Under the pieces are notes generated by a model. That model made no database searches. It had not been told where the DNA came from and was given only the letters and a program-made list of their open reading frames with translations. The translations under genes and the position numbers were made by a program. Positions 51,947-60,675 of a stretch of DNA of 64,000 nt are shown piece by piece. This DNA comes from Yoonia vestfoldensis (lineage in GTDB: Bacteria > Pseudomonadota > Alphaproteobacteria > Rhodobacterales > Rhodobacteraceae). Location of the stretch: the NCBI RefSeq assembly GCF_002158905.1, contig NZ_CP021431.1, positions 1,674,001 to 1,738,000 on the forward strand. Direction: 5' to 3'. Numbering within the stretch: position 1 is the stretch's first letter; the number at the start of each line of letters is the position of its first letter.

Positions 51947-52105
51947 GATGATGTGACCTGTTGGGAGCCTTCCGCAGGTCGAGTGGCGGACCATCCCGTC
52001 ACGCCATCTAGCCTGCCGACCCTATCCCAAAATGGCCCAAAAAGCAACAAAGGGCCGCCCGGCACCCGTGCGACCCCTTGTCAATTTGTTCATCTTTTCA
52101 GGTGA
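51947..52105 (-). other. Gap upstream of the GTA cluster
   Basis: The 159 bases between mltG and g1 should contain the GTA promoter if there is one. A TTGACA (minus strand, 52079-52084) is present but the matching -10 position is GC-rich, so no sigma-70 promoter is convincing. GTA promoters in R. capsulatus are driven by a dedicated activator, which would explain this. Confidence 0.4.
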
Positions 52106-53263
52106 TTACTGGTTGGACTGGCGTTCCGCCTCGATCCGGCGCCAGACGGCCACGGCGCGGTTGTGATCGGCCAGATTGGTGGTGAACGTATGCCCGCCCG
52201 TGCCATCTGCGACGAAAAAGATATAGGCAGTCTGATCAGGGTTCACCGCCGCCGCGATACTGGCCTGCCCCGGATTGGCAATCGGCGTCGCTGGCAGCCC
52301 GTCGATCACATAGGTGTTCCAGGGGTTATCGGCGCGCAATTCGCTTTGCCGGATGCCGCGCCCCAGCACGCCCTGCCCGCGCGTGACGCCATAGATCACG
52401 GTGGGGTCGGTTTGCAGGCGCATCCCCTGGCGCAGCCGGTTGATAAAGACGCTGGCGACCTGCCTGCGTTCATCGACCTCGCTGGTTTCCTTTTCGATGA
52501 TACTGGCCAGAATCAGCATATCCTCGGGGCTGGCCAGCGGCAGGTCGTCTTGCCGATTGGCCCAGGCCTCGGCGATGATCGCCTCTTGCCGCGCGATCAT
52601 CTGCGCCAGAATCGCAGAGACCGGCGTGCCGGGGGTGAATTCATAGCTGGCCGGCGCCAGCATGCCTTCGGGCGGGGTTTCGGTCACATCCGCATCCAGC
52701 GCGCTGATCGCTTGCAGCGCATTCAGCACCTGCCAGCTGGTCACGCCTTCGGCCAGCACCACGCGCAAACGCGTATCATCCTGCGCGCGGACCTCGCTAT
52801 AGATGGCGGGTTCTTCCTCGGTCAGCGGGTCAAAGCTGGCGCGTTCGACATAGCGGTTGGTTGCGGGGTCAAGTTCGCGCACCACGCCTTGCAGCTGGTT
52901 CACGCCGATCCTGTAGATCACCTCGGTGCCGCAGCTATTGGCCCCGCCGCGGGTGATGATCTCCATGATTTGCGCCATCGAGGCGGCCTCGGGCACCAGA
53001 AAGCTGCCTGCTTTCAACAGGCCCGATGTTGCGCTGTAATCGGCCCCGATGCGCAGGATCGTGCCACTGCTGACCGCGCCCTGCGCCACCAGCGATTCTG
53101 TCACCCGCGACATCGACGCGCCGCTGGGCACCTGGAAACAGATCGCTTGCGCCAAGGGGCCGGGATCGCGGTATTGTTTCATGCCCCAGCCGATCACCCC
53201 TGCCAACAAGAACAGGGCCACGGTCAAAAAGGTCAGGAAATTGGCCGCGATATGCCGCCACAT
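52106..53263 (-). CDS. mltG: Endolytic murein transglycosylase MltG
   Basis: Membrane-anchored lytic transglycosylase that cuts nascent glycan strands. A membrane segment at about residues 9-27 is followed by the YceG-like domain; the catalytic Glu lies in LASIIEKETSEVDERRQVAS and the family pattern RLRQGMRLQTDPTVIYG and SPYNTY-equivalent NPWNTYVIDGLPATPIANPG follow. Length 385 residues, typical. The start overlaps the fabF stop by one base (TGATG at 53261-53265), so it is coupled to fatty acid genes, as is common in Proteobacteria. GTA g1 follows after 159 bases on the same strand. Confidence 0.95.
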   Translation of the reverse strand: MWRHIAANFLTFLTVALFLLAGVIGWGMKQYRDPGPLAQAICFQVPSGASMSRVTESLVAQGAVSSGTILRIGADYSATSGLLKAGSFLVPEAASMAQIMEIITRGGANSCGTEVIYRIGVNQLQGVVRELDPATNRYVERASFDPLTEEEPAIYSEVRAQDDTRLRVVLAEGVTSWQVLNALQAISALDADVTETPPEGMLAPASYEFTPGTPVSAILAQMIARQEAIIAEAWANRQDDLPLASPEDMLILASIIEKETSEVDERRQVASVFINRLRQGMRLQTDPTVIYGVTRGQGVLGRGIRQSELRADNPWNTYVIDGLPATPIANPGQASIAAAVNPDQTAYIFFVADGTGGHTFTTNLADHNRAVAVWRRIEAERQSNQ

Positions 53264-54525
53264 CAGGCGATTTTCCCAAAGATCACGCTGGCATTGGTGC
53301 CGCCAAAGCCAAAGGAATTGGACAGGGCCACATCGATCCGGCGTGCGCGCTTGGCATTGGCGCACAGGTCCACGGTGGTTTCCACATCGGGGTTATCAAG
53401 GTTGATCGTCGGCGGTGCCACCTGATCGCGGATCGCGAGGATGGAAAACACGGCCTCGATCGCGCCAGCGGCCCCCAACAAATGCCCCGTGGCGGATTTG
53501 GTTGATGACATGGTCAGTTTCGCCGCCGCCTGCGGCCCGACAAGCCGTTCCACCGCGCCCAATTCGATCGTATCGGCCATGGTCGATGTGCCATGCGCAT
53601 TGACGTAATCAATCTGCGCGGGGTCGATGCCCGCATTGCGGCAGGCGGCGCGCATCGCGCGTTCGGCGCCTTCATGGTCGGGGGGCGGGGCTGTGATGTG
53701 ATGGGCATCGCCCGACAGGCCATAGCCCAGCACCTCGGCGTAAATCTTGGCGCCGCGCGCCTTGGCATGTTCATATTCTTCCAGCACGACAATCCCCGCG
53801 CCTTCGCCCATGACAAACCCGTCACGGTCGCGATCCCAGGGGCGGCTGGCCTTGGTCGGATCGTCATTATGGGCGGTGGACAGGGCCTTGCAGGCATTGA
53901 AACCGGCAATGCCCAATTCGCAAATCGCGGCCTCTGCGCCGCCTGCGATCATCACATCGGCATCGCCGAACATGATCAGACGCGACGCATCGCCGATGGC
54001 ATGCGCGCCGGTGGAACAGGCGGTCACTGGCGCATGGTTCGGGCCACGAAAGCCGTAACGGATCGAGACCTGCCCCGAGATCAGATTGATCAACGCACCC
54101 GGCACAAAGAAAGGCGACACCCGGCGCGGGCCTTTTTCAGCCATCATCACGGCCGTGTCGGCGATGGAATTCAGCCCGCCGATGCCAGAGCCGATCATCA
54201 CCCCGGTGCGGTCCAGATCGGCGCGGTCGGTGGGCTGCCAGCCTGCATCCTCGATCGCTTGCTGGGCGGCGGCCATGCCGAACAGGATAAAGGTATCGAC
54301 CTTGCGCTGTTCTTTGGGTTCCATATAGGCATCGGGGTTGAAAGTCCCGTCACTGCCATCGCCCAAGGGCACTTCGCAGGCATATTGCGTGGTCAGCTTG
54401 CTGGGATCAAAACCGGTGATCCGGCCCGCCCCCGATTGCCCGGCCAGCAGGCGATCCCATGTCTTTTCGACCCCGTCAGCCAGCGGCGTGACCAATCCTA
54501 ACCCAGTTACAACGACACGGCGCAT
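53263..54525 (-). CDS. fabF: 3-oxoacyl-ACP synthase II
   Basis: Condensing enzyme that extends acyl-ACP with malonyl-ACP. The 420-residue protein has the Cys-His-His triad in TACSTGAHAIGDA, VNAHGTSTMADTIEL and SSTKSATGHLLGAAG. N-terminal RRVVVTGLGLVTPLADGVEK and C-terminal NSFGFGGTNASVIF are also diagnostic. It is downstream of acpP, separated by 152 bases with a terminator hairpin, and coupled to mltG. Confidence 0.97.
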   Translation of the reverse strand: MRRVVVTGLGLVTPLADGVEKTWDRLLAGQSGAGRITGFDPSKLTTQYACEVPLGDGSDGTFNPDAYMEPKEQRKVDTFILFGMAAAQQAIEDAGWQPTDRADLDRTGVMIGSGIGGLNSIADTAVMMAEKGPRRVSPFFVPGALINLISGQVSIRYGFRGPNHAPVTACSTGAHAIGDASRLIMFGDADVMIAGGAEAAICELGIAGFNACKALSTAHNDDPTKASRPWDRDRDGFVMGEGAGIVVLEEYEHAKARGAKIYAEVLGYGLSGDAHHITAPPPDHEGAERAMRAACRNAGIDPAQIDYVNAHGTSTMADTIELGAVERLVGPQAAAKLTMSSTKSATGHLLGAAGAIEAVFSILAIRDQVAPPTINLDNPDVETTVDLCANAKRARRIDVALSNSFGFGGTNASVIFGKIA

Positions 54526-54630
54526 CTGATGTCCTCACCTCTTGGTGTGTTTTGAACGTGATAGCCCAGCCCGCCAGCAAGGGGCAAGTGCAGCAATGAT
54601 CACGCGGGCGCAAAGCTGCGCGCCAAAGCA

Positions 54631-54652
54631 AAACGGCGCCCCGAAGGACGCC
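54631..54652 (-). terminator. UUCG-loop terminator after acpP
   Basis: On the minus strand GGCGTCC and GGGCGCC form a 7-base stem (one G-U pair) around TTCG, followed by GTTTTG. It lies 26 bases after the acpP stop and would end or trim the acpP message, consistent with acpP needing far more protein than fabF. Confidence 0.75.
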
Positions 54653-54677
54653 GCCCGCAACCCCGTAGGGCCGCGTT

Positions 54678-54911
54678 TTACTGCGCGCTGGAAATGAATT
54701 TCACGGCGTCGCCAAAGGTCTGGATGGTTTCGGCGGCATCATCGGGGATCTCGATCCCGAATTCCTCTTCGAAAGCCATGACCAATTCCACGGTATCAAG
54801 GCTGTCTGCACCCAGATCATCAATGAAGGACGCAGTCTCCGTCACTTTGTCTTCTTCAACACCAAGATGTTCTACAACGATCTTGCGTACGCGGTCTGCG
54901 ACATCGCTCAT
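54678..54911 (-). CDS. acpP: Acyl carrier protein
   Basis: A 77-residue acidic carrier of growing fatty acids. Ser37 in [19 protein letters not shown] accepts the phosphopantetheine arm. The length and the four-helix pattern match AcpP ([20 protein letters not shown]). It lies between fabG and fabF. A 146-base upstream gap probably holds its promoter; a short terminator follows. Confidence 0.98.
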   Translation of the reverse strand: MSDVADRVRKIVVEHLGVEEDKVTETASFIDDLGADSLDTVELVMAFEEEFGIEIPDDAAETIQTFGDAVKFISSAQ

Positions 54912-55057
54912 GTCAATTCCTCATGTCTTTCTGGGCAGGTGCCCGTTTTCAGATTCCCTTGCGGGATTTAGCAAAGCGGAGGTTCACCGCATCTTCAAGC
55001 TGCGAGGCTCATAGCAGAGAATTCCGTCTTAGCAAACGGATTCCCCGCCAGCCGGTG

Positions 55058-55795
55058 TCAAAGCATGGCCATCCCGCCATTCACATGCAAGGTGCTGCCG
55101 GTGACATAGGCAGCCTCGTTGCTGGCCAGATACAGCACGGCGGCGGCGATCTCTTGGGCCTCGCCCATGCGGCCTGCGGGCACCTGCGTCAGGATCGCGG
55201 CTTTCTGATCATCATTCAGCTTGTCGGTCATGGCGGTGGTGATGAAACCGGGGGCCACGCAATTGACGGTGATGCCGCGGCTGGCGACCTCATAGGCGAT
55301 GGATTTCGACATGCCGACCATCCCCGCTTTGCTGGCTGCATAATTCGCCTGCCCCGGATTGCCGGTCGCCCCCACGATGGAAGAGATATTCACGATCCGC
55401 CCCCAGCGCGCCTTCATCATGCCGCGAATGACGCCTTTGCACAGGCGCATGGTGGATGTCAGGTTGACCTCCAGCACGGATGACCATTCCTCGTCGGACA
55501 TGCGCATGAACAGGTTGTCGCGGGTGATGCCGGCATTGTTCACCAGAATATCGACGGACCCCAACAGATCAGCGGCCTCTTTGGGCAGCGCATTCACGGC
55601 ATCGGCATCCGACAGGTTGCAAGGCAGCACATGGGCGCGCGGGCCAAGCGATGCGGCCAGCGTTTCCAGCGGCGCGACCCGCGTGCCGGACAGCGCGACG
55701 GTGGCACCCGCCTCGTAAAGCGCCTTGGCGATCGCGCCGCCAATGCCCCCGGACGCCCCGGTGATCAGCGCATTTTTTCCAGTCAAATCAAACAT
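55058..55795 (-). CDS. fabG: 3-oxoacyl-ACP reductase
   Basis: NADPH-dependent reductase of the fatty acid cycle, 245 residues, short-chain dehydrogenase fold. The cofactor motif is ALITGASGGIGGAIAKAL; the NNAG motif is DILVNNAGITRDNL; the catalytic Ser and Tyr-x3-Lys are in NISSIVGATGNPGQANYAAS then KAGMVG. The C-terminus VTGSTLHVNGGMAML is typical. It follows fabD by 10 bases. Confidence 0.97.
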   Translation of the reverse strand: MFDLTGKNALITGASGGIGGAIAKALYEAGATVALSGTRVAPLETLAASLGPRAHVLPCNLSDADAVNALPKEAADLLGSVDILVNNAGITRDNLFMRMSDEEWSSVLEVNLTSTMRLCKGVIRGMMKARWGRIVNISSIVGATGNPGQANYAASKAGMVGMSKSIAYEVASRGITVNCVAPGFITTAMTDKLNDDQKAAILTQVPAGRMGEAQEIAAAVLYLASNEAAYVTGSTLHVNGGMAML

Positions 55796-55805
55796 CTGTA
55801 TTCCT

Positions 55806-56744
55806 TTATTCCTGCAAGGAAGCCGCCATGGCCACCACGTCTTCGGGGGTTCCGACAGCGCTGGCCGTCAGGTCGCGGTTGATCCGCTTGACCATGCCGG
55901 ACAGCGCCTTGCCCGCGCCGATTTCATAGATATCGGTCACACCCTGCGCGGCCATGAAGGCGACACTTTCGCGCCAGCGCACCGATCCGGTGACCTGCGC
56001 GACCAGCAATCTGCGGATCTCGGCAGGGTCGGTGACGACATCGGCCAGCACATTGGCCACCAGCCCCACGACCGGCGGATTGATCGCCACAGAGTCCAGC
56101 GCCTTGGCCATCACATCGGCGGCCGGGGCCATCAGGCTGCAATGAAAAGGTGCCGAAACCGGCAACAGGATCGCGCGTTTGGCCCCCTTGGCCTTGGCGA
56201 TATCCAGCGCGCGTTCCACGGCGGCCTTATGGCCAGACACAACCACCTGCCCCGGATCATTGTCATTGGCAGCCTCGCAGATCTCGCCCTGGGCGGCGTC
56301 TTCGGCGACGGCGCGGGCCTGGTCGAAATCCAGCCCCAACAGGGCCGCCATCGCGCCGACACCCACCGGCACGGCATCCTGCATGGCGCGGCCACGGATG
56401 CGCAGCAGGCGGGCGGTATCGGCAATGGTCAGGGCGCGCGCAGCAGCAAGGGCGGCATATTCGCCCAGCGAATGGCCCGCCACGAAACGGGCGGCGGTGA
56501 TATCGACGCCTTCGACCTCCAGCGCGCGGATCGTGGCCAGCGACGTGGCCATCAGGGCAGGCTGCGCATTCTGCGTCAGGGTCAGCGTGTCGATATCGCC
56601 CTCCCAGATCAGCGCGGACAGCTTTTCGCCCAAAGCCTCGTCAACCTCGTCGAACACGGCCTGTGCCGCGGGATAGGCGCTGGCAAGTGCGCGCCCCATC
56701 CCGATTGTCTGCGCCCCCTGGCCGGGAAAAACGAATGCCCGCAT
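55806..56744 (-). CDS. fabD: Malonyl-CoA-ACP transacylase
   Basis: Loads malonyl groups onto ACP. The 312-residue protein has the nucleophile Ser92 in FVAGHSLGEYAALAAA, the N-terminal AFVFPGQGAQTIGMG motif and the catalytic His region VSAPFHCSLMAPAADVM. First gene of the run fabD-fabG-acpP-fabF-mltG. It is divergent from the cytochrome-YceI gene with 166 bases between. Confidence 0.97.
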   Translation of the reverse strand: MRAFVFPGQGAQTIGMGRALASAYPAAQAVFDEVDEALGEKLSALIWEGDIDTLTLTQNAQPALMATSLATIRALEVEGVDITAARFVAGHSLGEYAALAAARALTIADTARLLRIRGRAMQDAVPVGVGAMAALLGLDFDQARAVAEDAAQGEICEAANDNDPGQVVVSGHKAAVERALDIAKAKGAKRAILLPVSAPFHCSLMAPAADVMAKALDSVAINPPVVGLVANVLADVVTDPAEIRRLLVAQVTGSVRWRESVAFMAAQGVTDIYEIGAGKALSGMVKRINRDLTASAVGTPEDVVAMAASLQE

Positions 56745-56910
56745 CTAGAGCTTCTCCTTCAAATTGTCTGGTCAGGCGGGTTTACCCTGCGCAACCGGAC
56801 ACGGCAAGCAAACTGGGACCCGCGCAGATTTGCACAAAGGCTCTGCATGACAGCGCCTATGCGGGACCGGGGCGGGCTGCTATCTGCAAACCATGCAAAG
56901 AGGTTGATCC

Positions 56911-58098
56911 ATGTCCGTTTCCAATACTGCCCGTAGCTATGGCACCGTTACCAAAACCTTTCACTGGCTGACCGCCGGGCTGATCCTGGCCATCGCGCCC
57001 TTGGGGATCATCGCCGAACGGCTGCCCTATGAAAATGACGCGGAACTGGCGCTGAAGGCGCAGCTTTTCTCGGTGCATAAGACGCTGGGGGTGATCCTGT
57101 TTGCGGTGGCGCTGGCGCGAATCCTCTGGGCGCTGAGCCAGACCAAGCCCGGCGATCTGAACCCGCATCACAAGCTGCAATCAGCGCTGGCCGCCATGGT
57201 GCATTGGACGCTTTACATCAGCCTGGTCGCCGTGCCGCTGACCGGCTGGGTGCATCACGCCGCCACCAGCGGTTTCGCCCCGATCTTGCTGCCCATCGGG
57301 CAAGACCTGCCCCTGGTGCCCAAATCAGCCGCGCTGGCCGATATCATGGCCAGCCTGCATTGGCTCTTTGCCAATATCATGATTGTCGCGATCTTGCTGC
57401 ATGTCGCAGGCGCGCTGAAACATCATCTGATCGACAAGGATGCCACGCTGCGGCGGATGTGGTTCGGCAAGGCCGATGCCCCGCTGATGCCCGCGCATCA
57501 AGGCAGCCTTGCCGCCCCTGTCAGCGCCGCCTTGGTCTTTGCGCTGGCCACGGGGGGGGCCGCCGCAGCGGGGCTGTTCAGCGCCGAACAGGCCCAGACG
57601 CGCCCGACGCTGGCGGCTGTCGCCTCTGACTGGACGGTGACAGCGGGCACGATCGGGATCAGCGTGACCCAGCTTGGTAGCCCCGTTGCGGGCAGTTTCA
57701 CCGATTGGACCGCCGCGATCAGTTTCGATCCCGCCGCCACAGGTATCGCGGGCGAGGTTACGACGACGATCTCTATTGCCTCGCTGACGCTGGGGTCGGT
57801 GACATCCCAAGCCATGGGGGCCGATTTCTTTGACAGCGCCACCTATCCGACCGCGACATTCACGGGCACGATCCTGCAAGATGACGCAGGCTATAGCGCC
57901 GATGGGATGCTGACGATCAAAGGCGCCAGCCTGCCGGTCAGCTTTCCCTTCGATCTGACAATTGCGGGCGATACCGCCGAGATGTCCGGCACCCTGACGC
58001 TGGACCGGCGCGATTTCGGCATCGGCGCGTCGATGGCGGATGAAAGCAGCCTGGGCTTTGCGGTGGACGTGACATTGGCGGTCAGCGCAACCCAATAG
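56911..58098 (+). CDS. Cytochrome b561 domain fused to a YceI domain
   Basis: A 395-residue two-domain protein. The N-terminal 185 residues form a four-helix cytochrome b561 domain with haem-ligand histidines in VTKTFHWLTAGLILAIAPLG, FSVHKTLGVILFAVAL, GWVHHAAT and ILLHVAGALKHHLIDKD. A further hydrophobic segment (about 198-217) leads to a YceI-like lipocalin domain of about 175 residues (DWTVTAGTIGISVTQLGSPV, MGADFFDSATYPTATFTGTI). It may move electrons between quinones and a bound isoprenoid. A REP doublet follows. A free-standing YceI protein lies 1.1 kb away. Confidence 0.9.
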   Translation: MSVSNTARSYGTVTKTFHWLTAGLILAIAPLGIIAERLPYENDAELALKAQLFSVHKTLGVILFAVALARILWALSQTKPGDLNPHHKLQSALAAMVHWTLYISLVAVPLTGWVHHAATSGFAPILLPIGQDLPLVPKSAALADIMASLHWLFANIMIVAILLHVAGALKHHLIDKDATLRRMWFGKADAPLMPAHQGSLAAPVSAALVFALATGGAAAAGLFSAEQAQTRPTLAAVASDWTVTAGTIGISVTQLGSPVAGSFTDWTAAISFDPAATGIAGEVTTTISIASLTLGSVTSQAMGADFFDSATYPTATFTGTILQDDAGYSADGMLTIKGASLPVSFPFDLTIAGDTAEMSGTLTLDRRDFGIGASMADESSLGFAVDVTLAVSATQ

Positions 58099-58130
58099 CG
58101 CGCGACCAAAGACAAAGCTTTGCGCCGGTG

Positions 58131-58200
58131 CGGCGGGGGTAACCCCGCCTTACGCCCGCCGCGCAAGATCCGGACCCGTAGGGCGGGGTTCACCCCGCCG
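58131..58200. repeat. REP-like doublet, class C
   Basis: Two hairpins in inverted orientation: GGCGGGG-GTAA-CCCCGCC (58132-58149) and GGCGGGG-TTCA-CCCCGCC (58182-58199), the second preceded by GTAG and the first followed by TTACGCC, its inverse. This is the layout of REP doublets (BIMEs). It lies between the cytochrome fusion gene and the next exported protein gene on the same strand. Confidence 0.75.
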
Positions 58201-58313
58201 CCCCCCAGCCGCGCAGCCCCGCCAGCATGGCCTGCGCAATTTTCTGCTTGAGCGCGAAACCGCTTACCCCCTATCATCCGCAGGGACCCAAGCCATGCCC
58301 GCCGGAGGATCCC

Positions 58314-59093
58314 ATGCGCCGCGCTGCCATCTTGTTTTCCGTGTTTTTGACAGGCTCTGCCTGCGCCGAATTGCAAAACACGCAATATGATTATGCCTTT
58401 ATATCGCAGGCGCGTAGCTTTGCCTCGGCCGCCGAATTTCCGGGCCAGGTCTATCTTTTGGACATGTCAGGCGACGGGCCGGCCCTGACCGAGCTGAACC
58501 TTGATCTGCAGATCGACGATTCGCTTTATGCCAGCCAAGGGTCGGCAAATCTGTCGTCATCGCGGGTTTTGGGGGCCTCGGCAGATCTTGTCCGGCGCGG
58601 CGTGGTGCAAGCCTCTGGCAGCCTAGCCTTTGACGCCTCGATCACGGCCACCAATACGCAGGTGCGGCGGATCACGGCCCCGCAGGCGGCAAGATTGCTG
58701 TCCGACGCCTATCGCACCGCCGCCGCCGGGCCGCATGCAGGGGAGGATCTGCCGCTTTATGCGCGCCAGGTCATCGACAACCCCGACATCTATTATGCCT
58801 TTGTCACCGGCTATATGGAAACCGATGCTTTGGTCTTGCAGCATGGCACACCGCAAGACGGCGATAATGGCGTCACGCTCTCGATCAATGGGGTCGAGTT
58901 TTCAAACGTGAATATTGGCAATCGCAACGTCTATAGCTGCAGCAAATCGGGTGAAGAGCGCGCCATCTGCGCCATCGCGGTCGAGCTGCTGGACGCCCGG
59001 CTGGTCGATGTCGACGGAGAGCTGTTTTTCCGCGCCTTCCCTGCCCCATTCGCGCCGCTGGCAATCGCGCAGGCCTTTCGCATGCGCAGCTAG
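58314..59093 (+). CDS. Exported protein of unknown function
   Basis: A 259-residue protein with a signal peptide (MRRAAILFSVFLTGSACAEL, cut near residue 18). The Cys at 16 is not in a good lipobox. The mature part contains YDYAFISQARSFASAAEFPG, NLDLQIDDSLYASQGSANLS, a central helical stretch (QAARLLSDAYRTAAAGP) and C-terminal SCSKSGEERAICAIAVELLD with two cysteines that may bond. I recognise no family. GGAGGA precedes the ATG at 58314 by 4 bases; the longer frame upstream is rejected. The repeats and alternating beta-like segments suggest a secreted or outer-membrane-associated protein. Confidence 0.75.
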   Translation: MRRAAILFSVFLTGSACAELQNTQYDYAFISQARSFASAAEFPGQVYLLDMSGDGPALTELNLDLQIDDSLYASQGSANLSSSRVLGASADLVRRGVVQASGSLAFDASITATNTQVRRITAPQAARLLSDAYRTAAAGPHAGEDLPLYARQVIDNPDIYYAFVTGYMETDALVLQHGTPQDGDNGVTLSINGVEFSNVNIGNRNVYSCSKSGEERAICAIAVELLDARLVDVDGELFFRAFPAPFAPLAIAQAFRMRS

Positions 59094-59103
59094 CGCAGAG
59101 ACG

Positions 59104-59132
59104 AAAAACCGCGCCGGATTGCCCCGGCGCGG
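59104..59132 (-). terminator. Terminator for the YceI gene (convergent)
   Basis: CCGCGCCGG and CCGGCGCGG, perfect 9-base arms with a 6-base loop; on the minus strand the second arm runs into TTTTTCG. It lies 33 bases after the YceI stop and 15 bases after the stop of the convergent exported-protein gene. Confidence 0.75.
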
Positions 59133-59165
59133 TGTCTTGCAGCGCTGATGATCGCGCGACGGCGC

Positions 59166-59735
59166 TTATTCGGCTGCCATCGCCTCGATCGAGATCATCA
59201 CTTCGACTTCATCGCTGACGAAAGGCGCGAAATTGCCAACGTTGAAATCGGACCGCAGCAGCGTGGTGGTCGCGTCGAAACCGGCCCAGGCCTTGTTTTC
59301 CATCGGATGCATGCCGGCCTGGTTCAGCGTGGCGTCCAGCACGACGCTTTTGGTCACGCCGTTCAGCGTCAGATCACCGGTGATCAGGGCGGTATTGTCG
59401 CCTGTGACCTCGATCGCGGTCGAGGTAAAGCTGACCATTTCATCATCGGCCGCGTCAAAGAAATCCGCGCTCATGAAATGGTTGAAACGGCCTTCCCAGC
59501 CGGTCAGCATTGTGCGCACGGGGAAAGACACATTGACCGAGGATGCGGCGGGATCTGCCTGGTCAAAGTCGATTTCGCCCTCAAAGCCCGAGAACATGCC
59601 ATAGGTTGTCGAAAACCCCAGATGGTCATAGCTAAAGACGATCTGGCTGTGGCTGGCGTCCAGGACATAGGTTTCGGCGACGACGGGCGCGGCCAACAGC
59701 GTGGCCAGGGCGGCGGTCGAAAGGATCTTTTTCAT
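59166..59735 (-). CDS. YceI family periplasmic protein
   Basis: A 189-residue exported lipocalin-fold protein, with a signal peptide (residues 1-20, LLAAPVVA) and the YceI body (YVLDASHSQIVFSYDHLGFS, MLTGWEGRFNHFMSADFFDA, LNGVTKSVVLDATLNQ, TTLLRSDFNVGNFAPFVSDE). Relatives bind long polyisoprenoids such as ubiquinone precursors. The ATG at 59735 starts the signal peptide. The YceI half of the fusion at 56911-58098 is only distantly similar to this one, so the two are not a recent duplicate. Confidence 0.93.
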   Translation of the reverse strand: MKKILSTAALATLLAAPVVAETYVLDASHSQIVFSYDHLGFSTTYGMFSGFEGEIDFDQADPAASSVNVSFPVRTMLTGWEGRFNHFMSADFFDAADDEMVSFTSTAIEVTGDNTALITGDLTLNGVTKSVVLDATLNQAGMHPMENKAWAGFDATTTLLRSDFNVGNFAPFVSDEVEVMISIEAMAAE

Positions 59736-60035
59736 GGGGCAACTCCAATGTTTGTGCAGGCCCCATAAGCCTGTTGAGGCCGCGAAACACAATTGCGCAA
59801 TTCCGAACAGACAATGTTCGGCGACACGCCGCGCATCGCTCTGCGCGCAGGCGATTTTGCCCAAATCGCGGCGCTGCGGCAAAACCGGCGGCCAAGGCTT
59901 GCATTGCCGCCCAAGCTGCGTATAAGGCCCCATCCTTCTGCGAATATGATGAACTGCGCAGGCTCTCGTGGATGGGGTGCAGAAGGGTCACTGCCCCATG
60001 CTTTGAAATGCGCCGAGAAAAGAACTGGAGTATGC
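59736..60035. other. 300-base gap before the ribosomal protein operon, with a leader hairpin
   Basis: Between the divergent YceI gene and rpsF. It should hold promoters for both. At 59972-59999, ATGGGG and CAG pair with CTG and CCCCAT (one 2-base bulge) around an 8-base loop, about 40 bases before rpsF. rpsF leaders in many bacteria bind the S6:S18 pair, but I do not see the conserved CCG in the loop, so this is only a candidate. No other coding is convincing. Confidence 0.4.
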
Positions 60036-60419
60036 ATGCCGCTGTATGAGCATGTGATGATTGCGCGTCAGGACTTGTCCAACACGCAAGCCGAAGCCCT
60101 GATCGAACATTTCGGGACCGTTCTTGCCGACAATGGCGGCAAGATGCTGGAAAACGAATATTGGGGCGTCAAGACGATGGCCTATAAGATCAACAAGAAC
60201 CGCAAGGGCCATTATGCCCTGCTGCGCACCGATGCGCCCGCACCTGCGATCCAGGAAATGGAACGCCTGATGCGCCTGCACGAAGACGTCATGCGTGTGC
60301 TGACCATCAAGGTCGATGCCCATGAAGACGGCCCTTCGGTCCAGATGCAAAAGCGTGAAGAGCGCGGCGACCGGGGTGACCGCCCTGACCGTGGCGGCGA
60401 ACGCCGCGAACGTCGTTGA
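60036..60419 (+). CDS. rpsF: 30S ribosomal protein S6
   Basis: A 127-residue S6 protein, MPLYEHVMIARQDLSNTQAE onward, with the ribosomal YWGVKTMAYKINKNRKGHY motif and a basic, Arg/Asp/Gly-rich tail (EERGDRGDRPDRGGERRERR) that is longer than in E. coli without its glutamate tail. CTGGAG lies 5 bases before the ATG at 60036. First gene of rpsF-rpsR-rplI; S6 pairs with S18 in the 30S platform. Confidence 0.97.
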   Translation: MPLYEHVMIARQDLSNTQAEALIEHFGTVLADNGGKMLENEYWGVKTMAYKINKNRKGHYALLRTDAPAPAIQEMERLMRLHEDVMRVLTIKVDAHEDGPSVQMQKREERGDRGDRPDRGGERRERR

Positions 60420-60438
60420 TCAGTAAAGGATAGCAATC

Positions 60439-60666
60439 ATGGCAACCAAACCATTCTTCCGCCGTCGCAAGTCCGATCCGTTCGAAGGCAATGACGCGCC
60501 CAAGATCGACTATAAGGACACACGCACCCTGCAGCGCTATATCTCTGAGCGCGGCAAGATCGTCCCCGCCCGTATCACCGCTGTCGGAGCCAAGAACCAG
60601 CGCGCGCTCGCCCGTGCGATCAAGCGTGCCCGGTTCCTTGCCCTGCTGCCATACGCTGTAAAGTAA
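60439..60666 (+). CDS. rpsR: 30S ribosomal protein S18
   Basis: A 75-residue S18 protein, with [20 protein letters not shown] and the RNA-binding end [20 protein letters not shown] then RFLALLPY. It lies 19 bases after rpsF and 9 bases before rplI, so the three are one operon. Confidence 0.98.
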   Translation: MATKPFFRRRKSDPFEGNDAPKIDYKDTRTLQRYISERGKIVPARITAVGAKNQRALARAIKRARFLALLPYAVK

Positions 60667-60675
60667 GGACATATC

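Noticed and set aside
52079..52084. A TTGACA -35 box for the GTA promoter
   Set aside because: The matching -10 region is GC-rich with no TATAAT-like hexamer, so I do not call a promoter.
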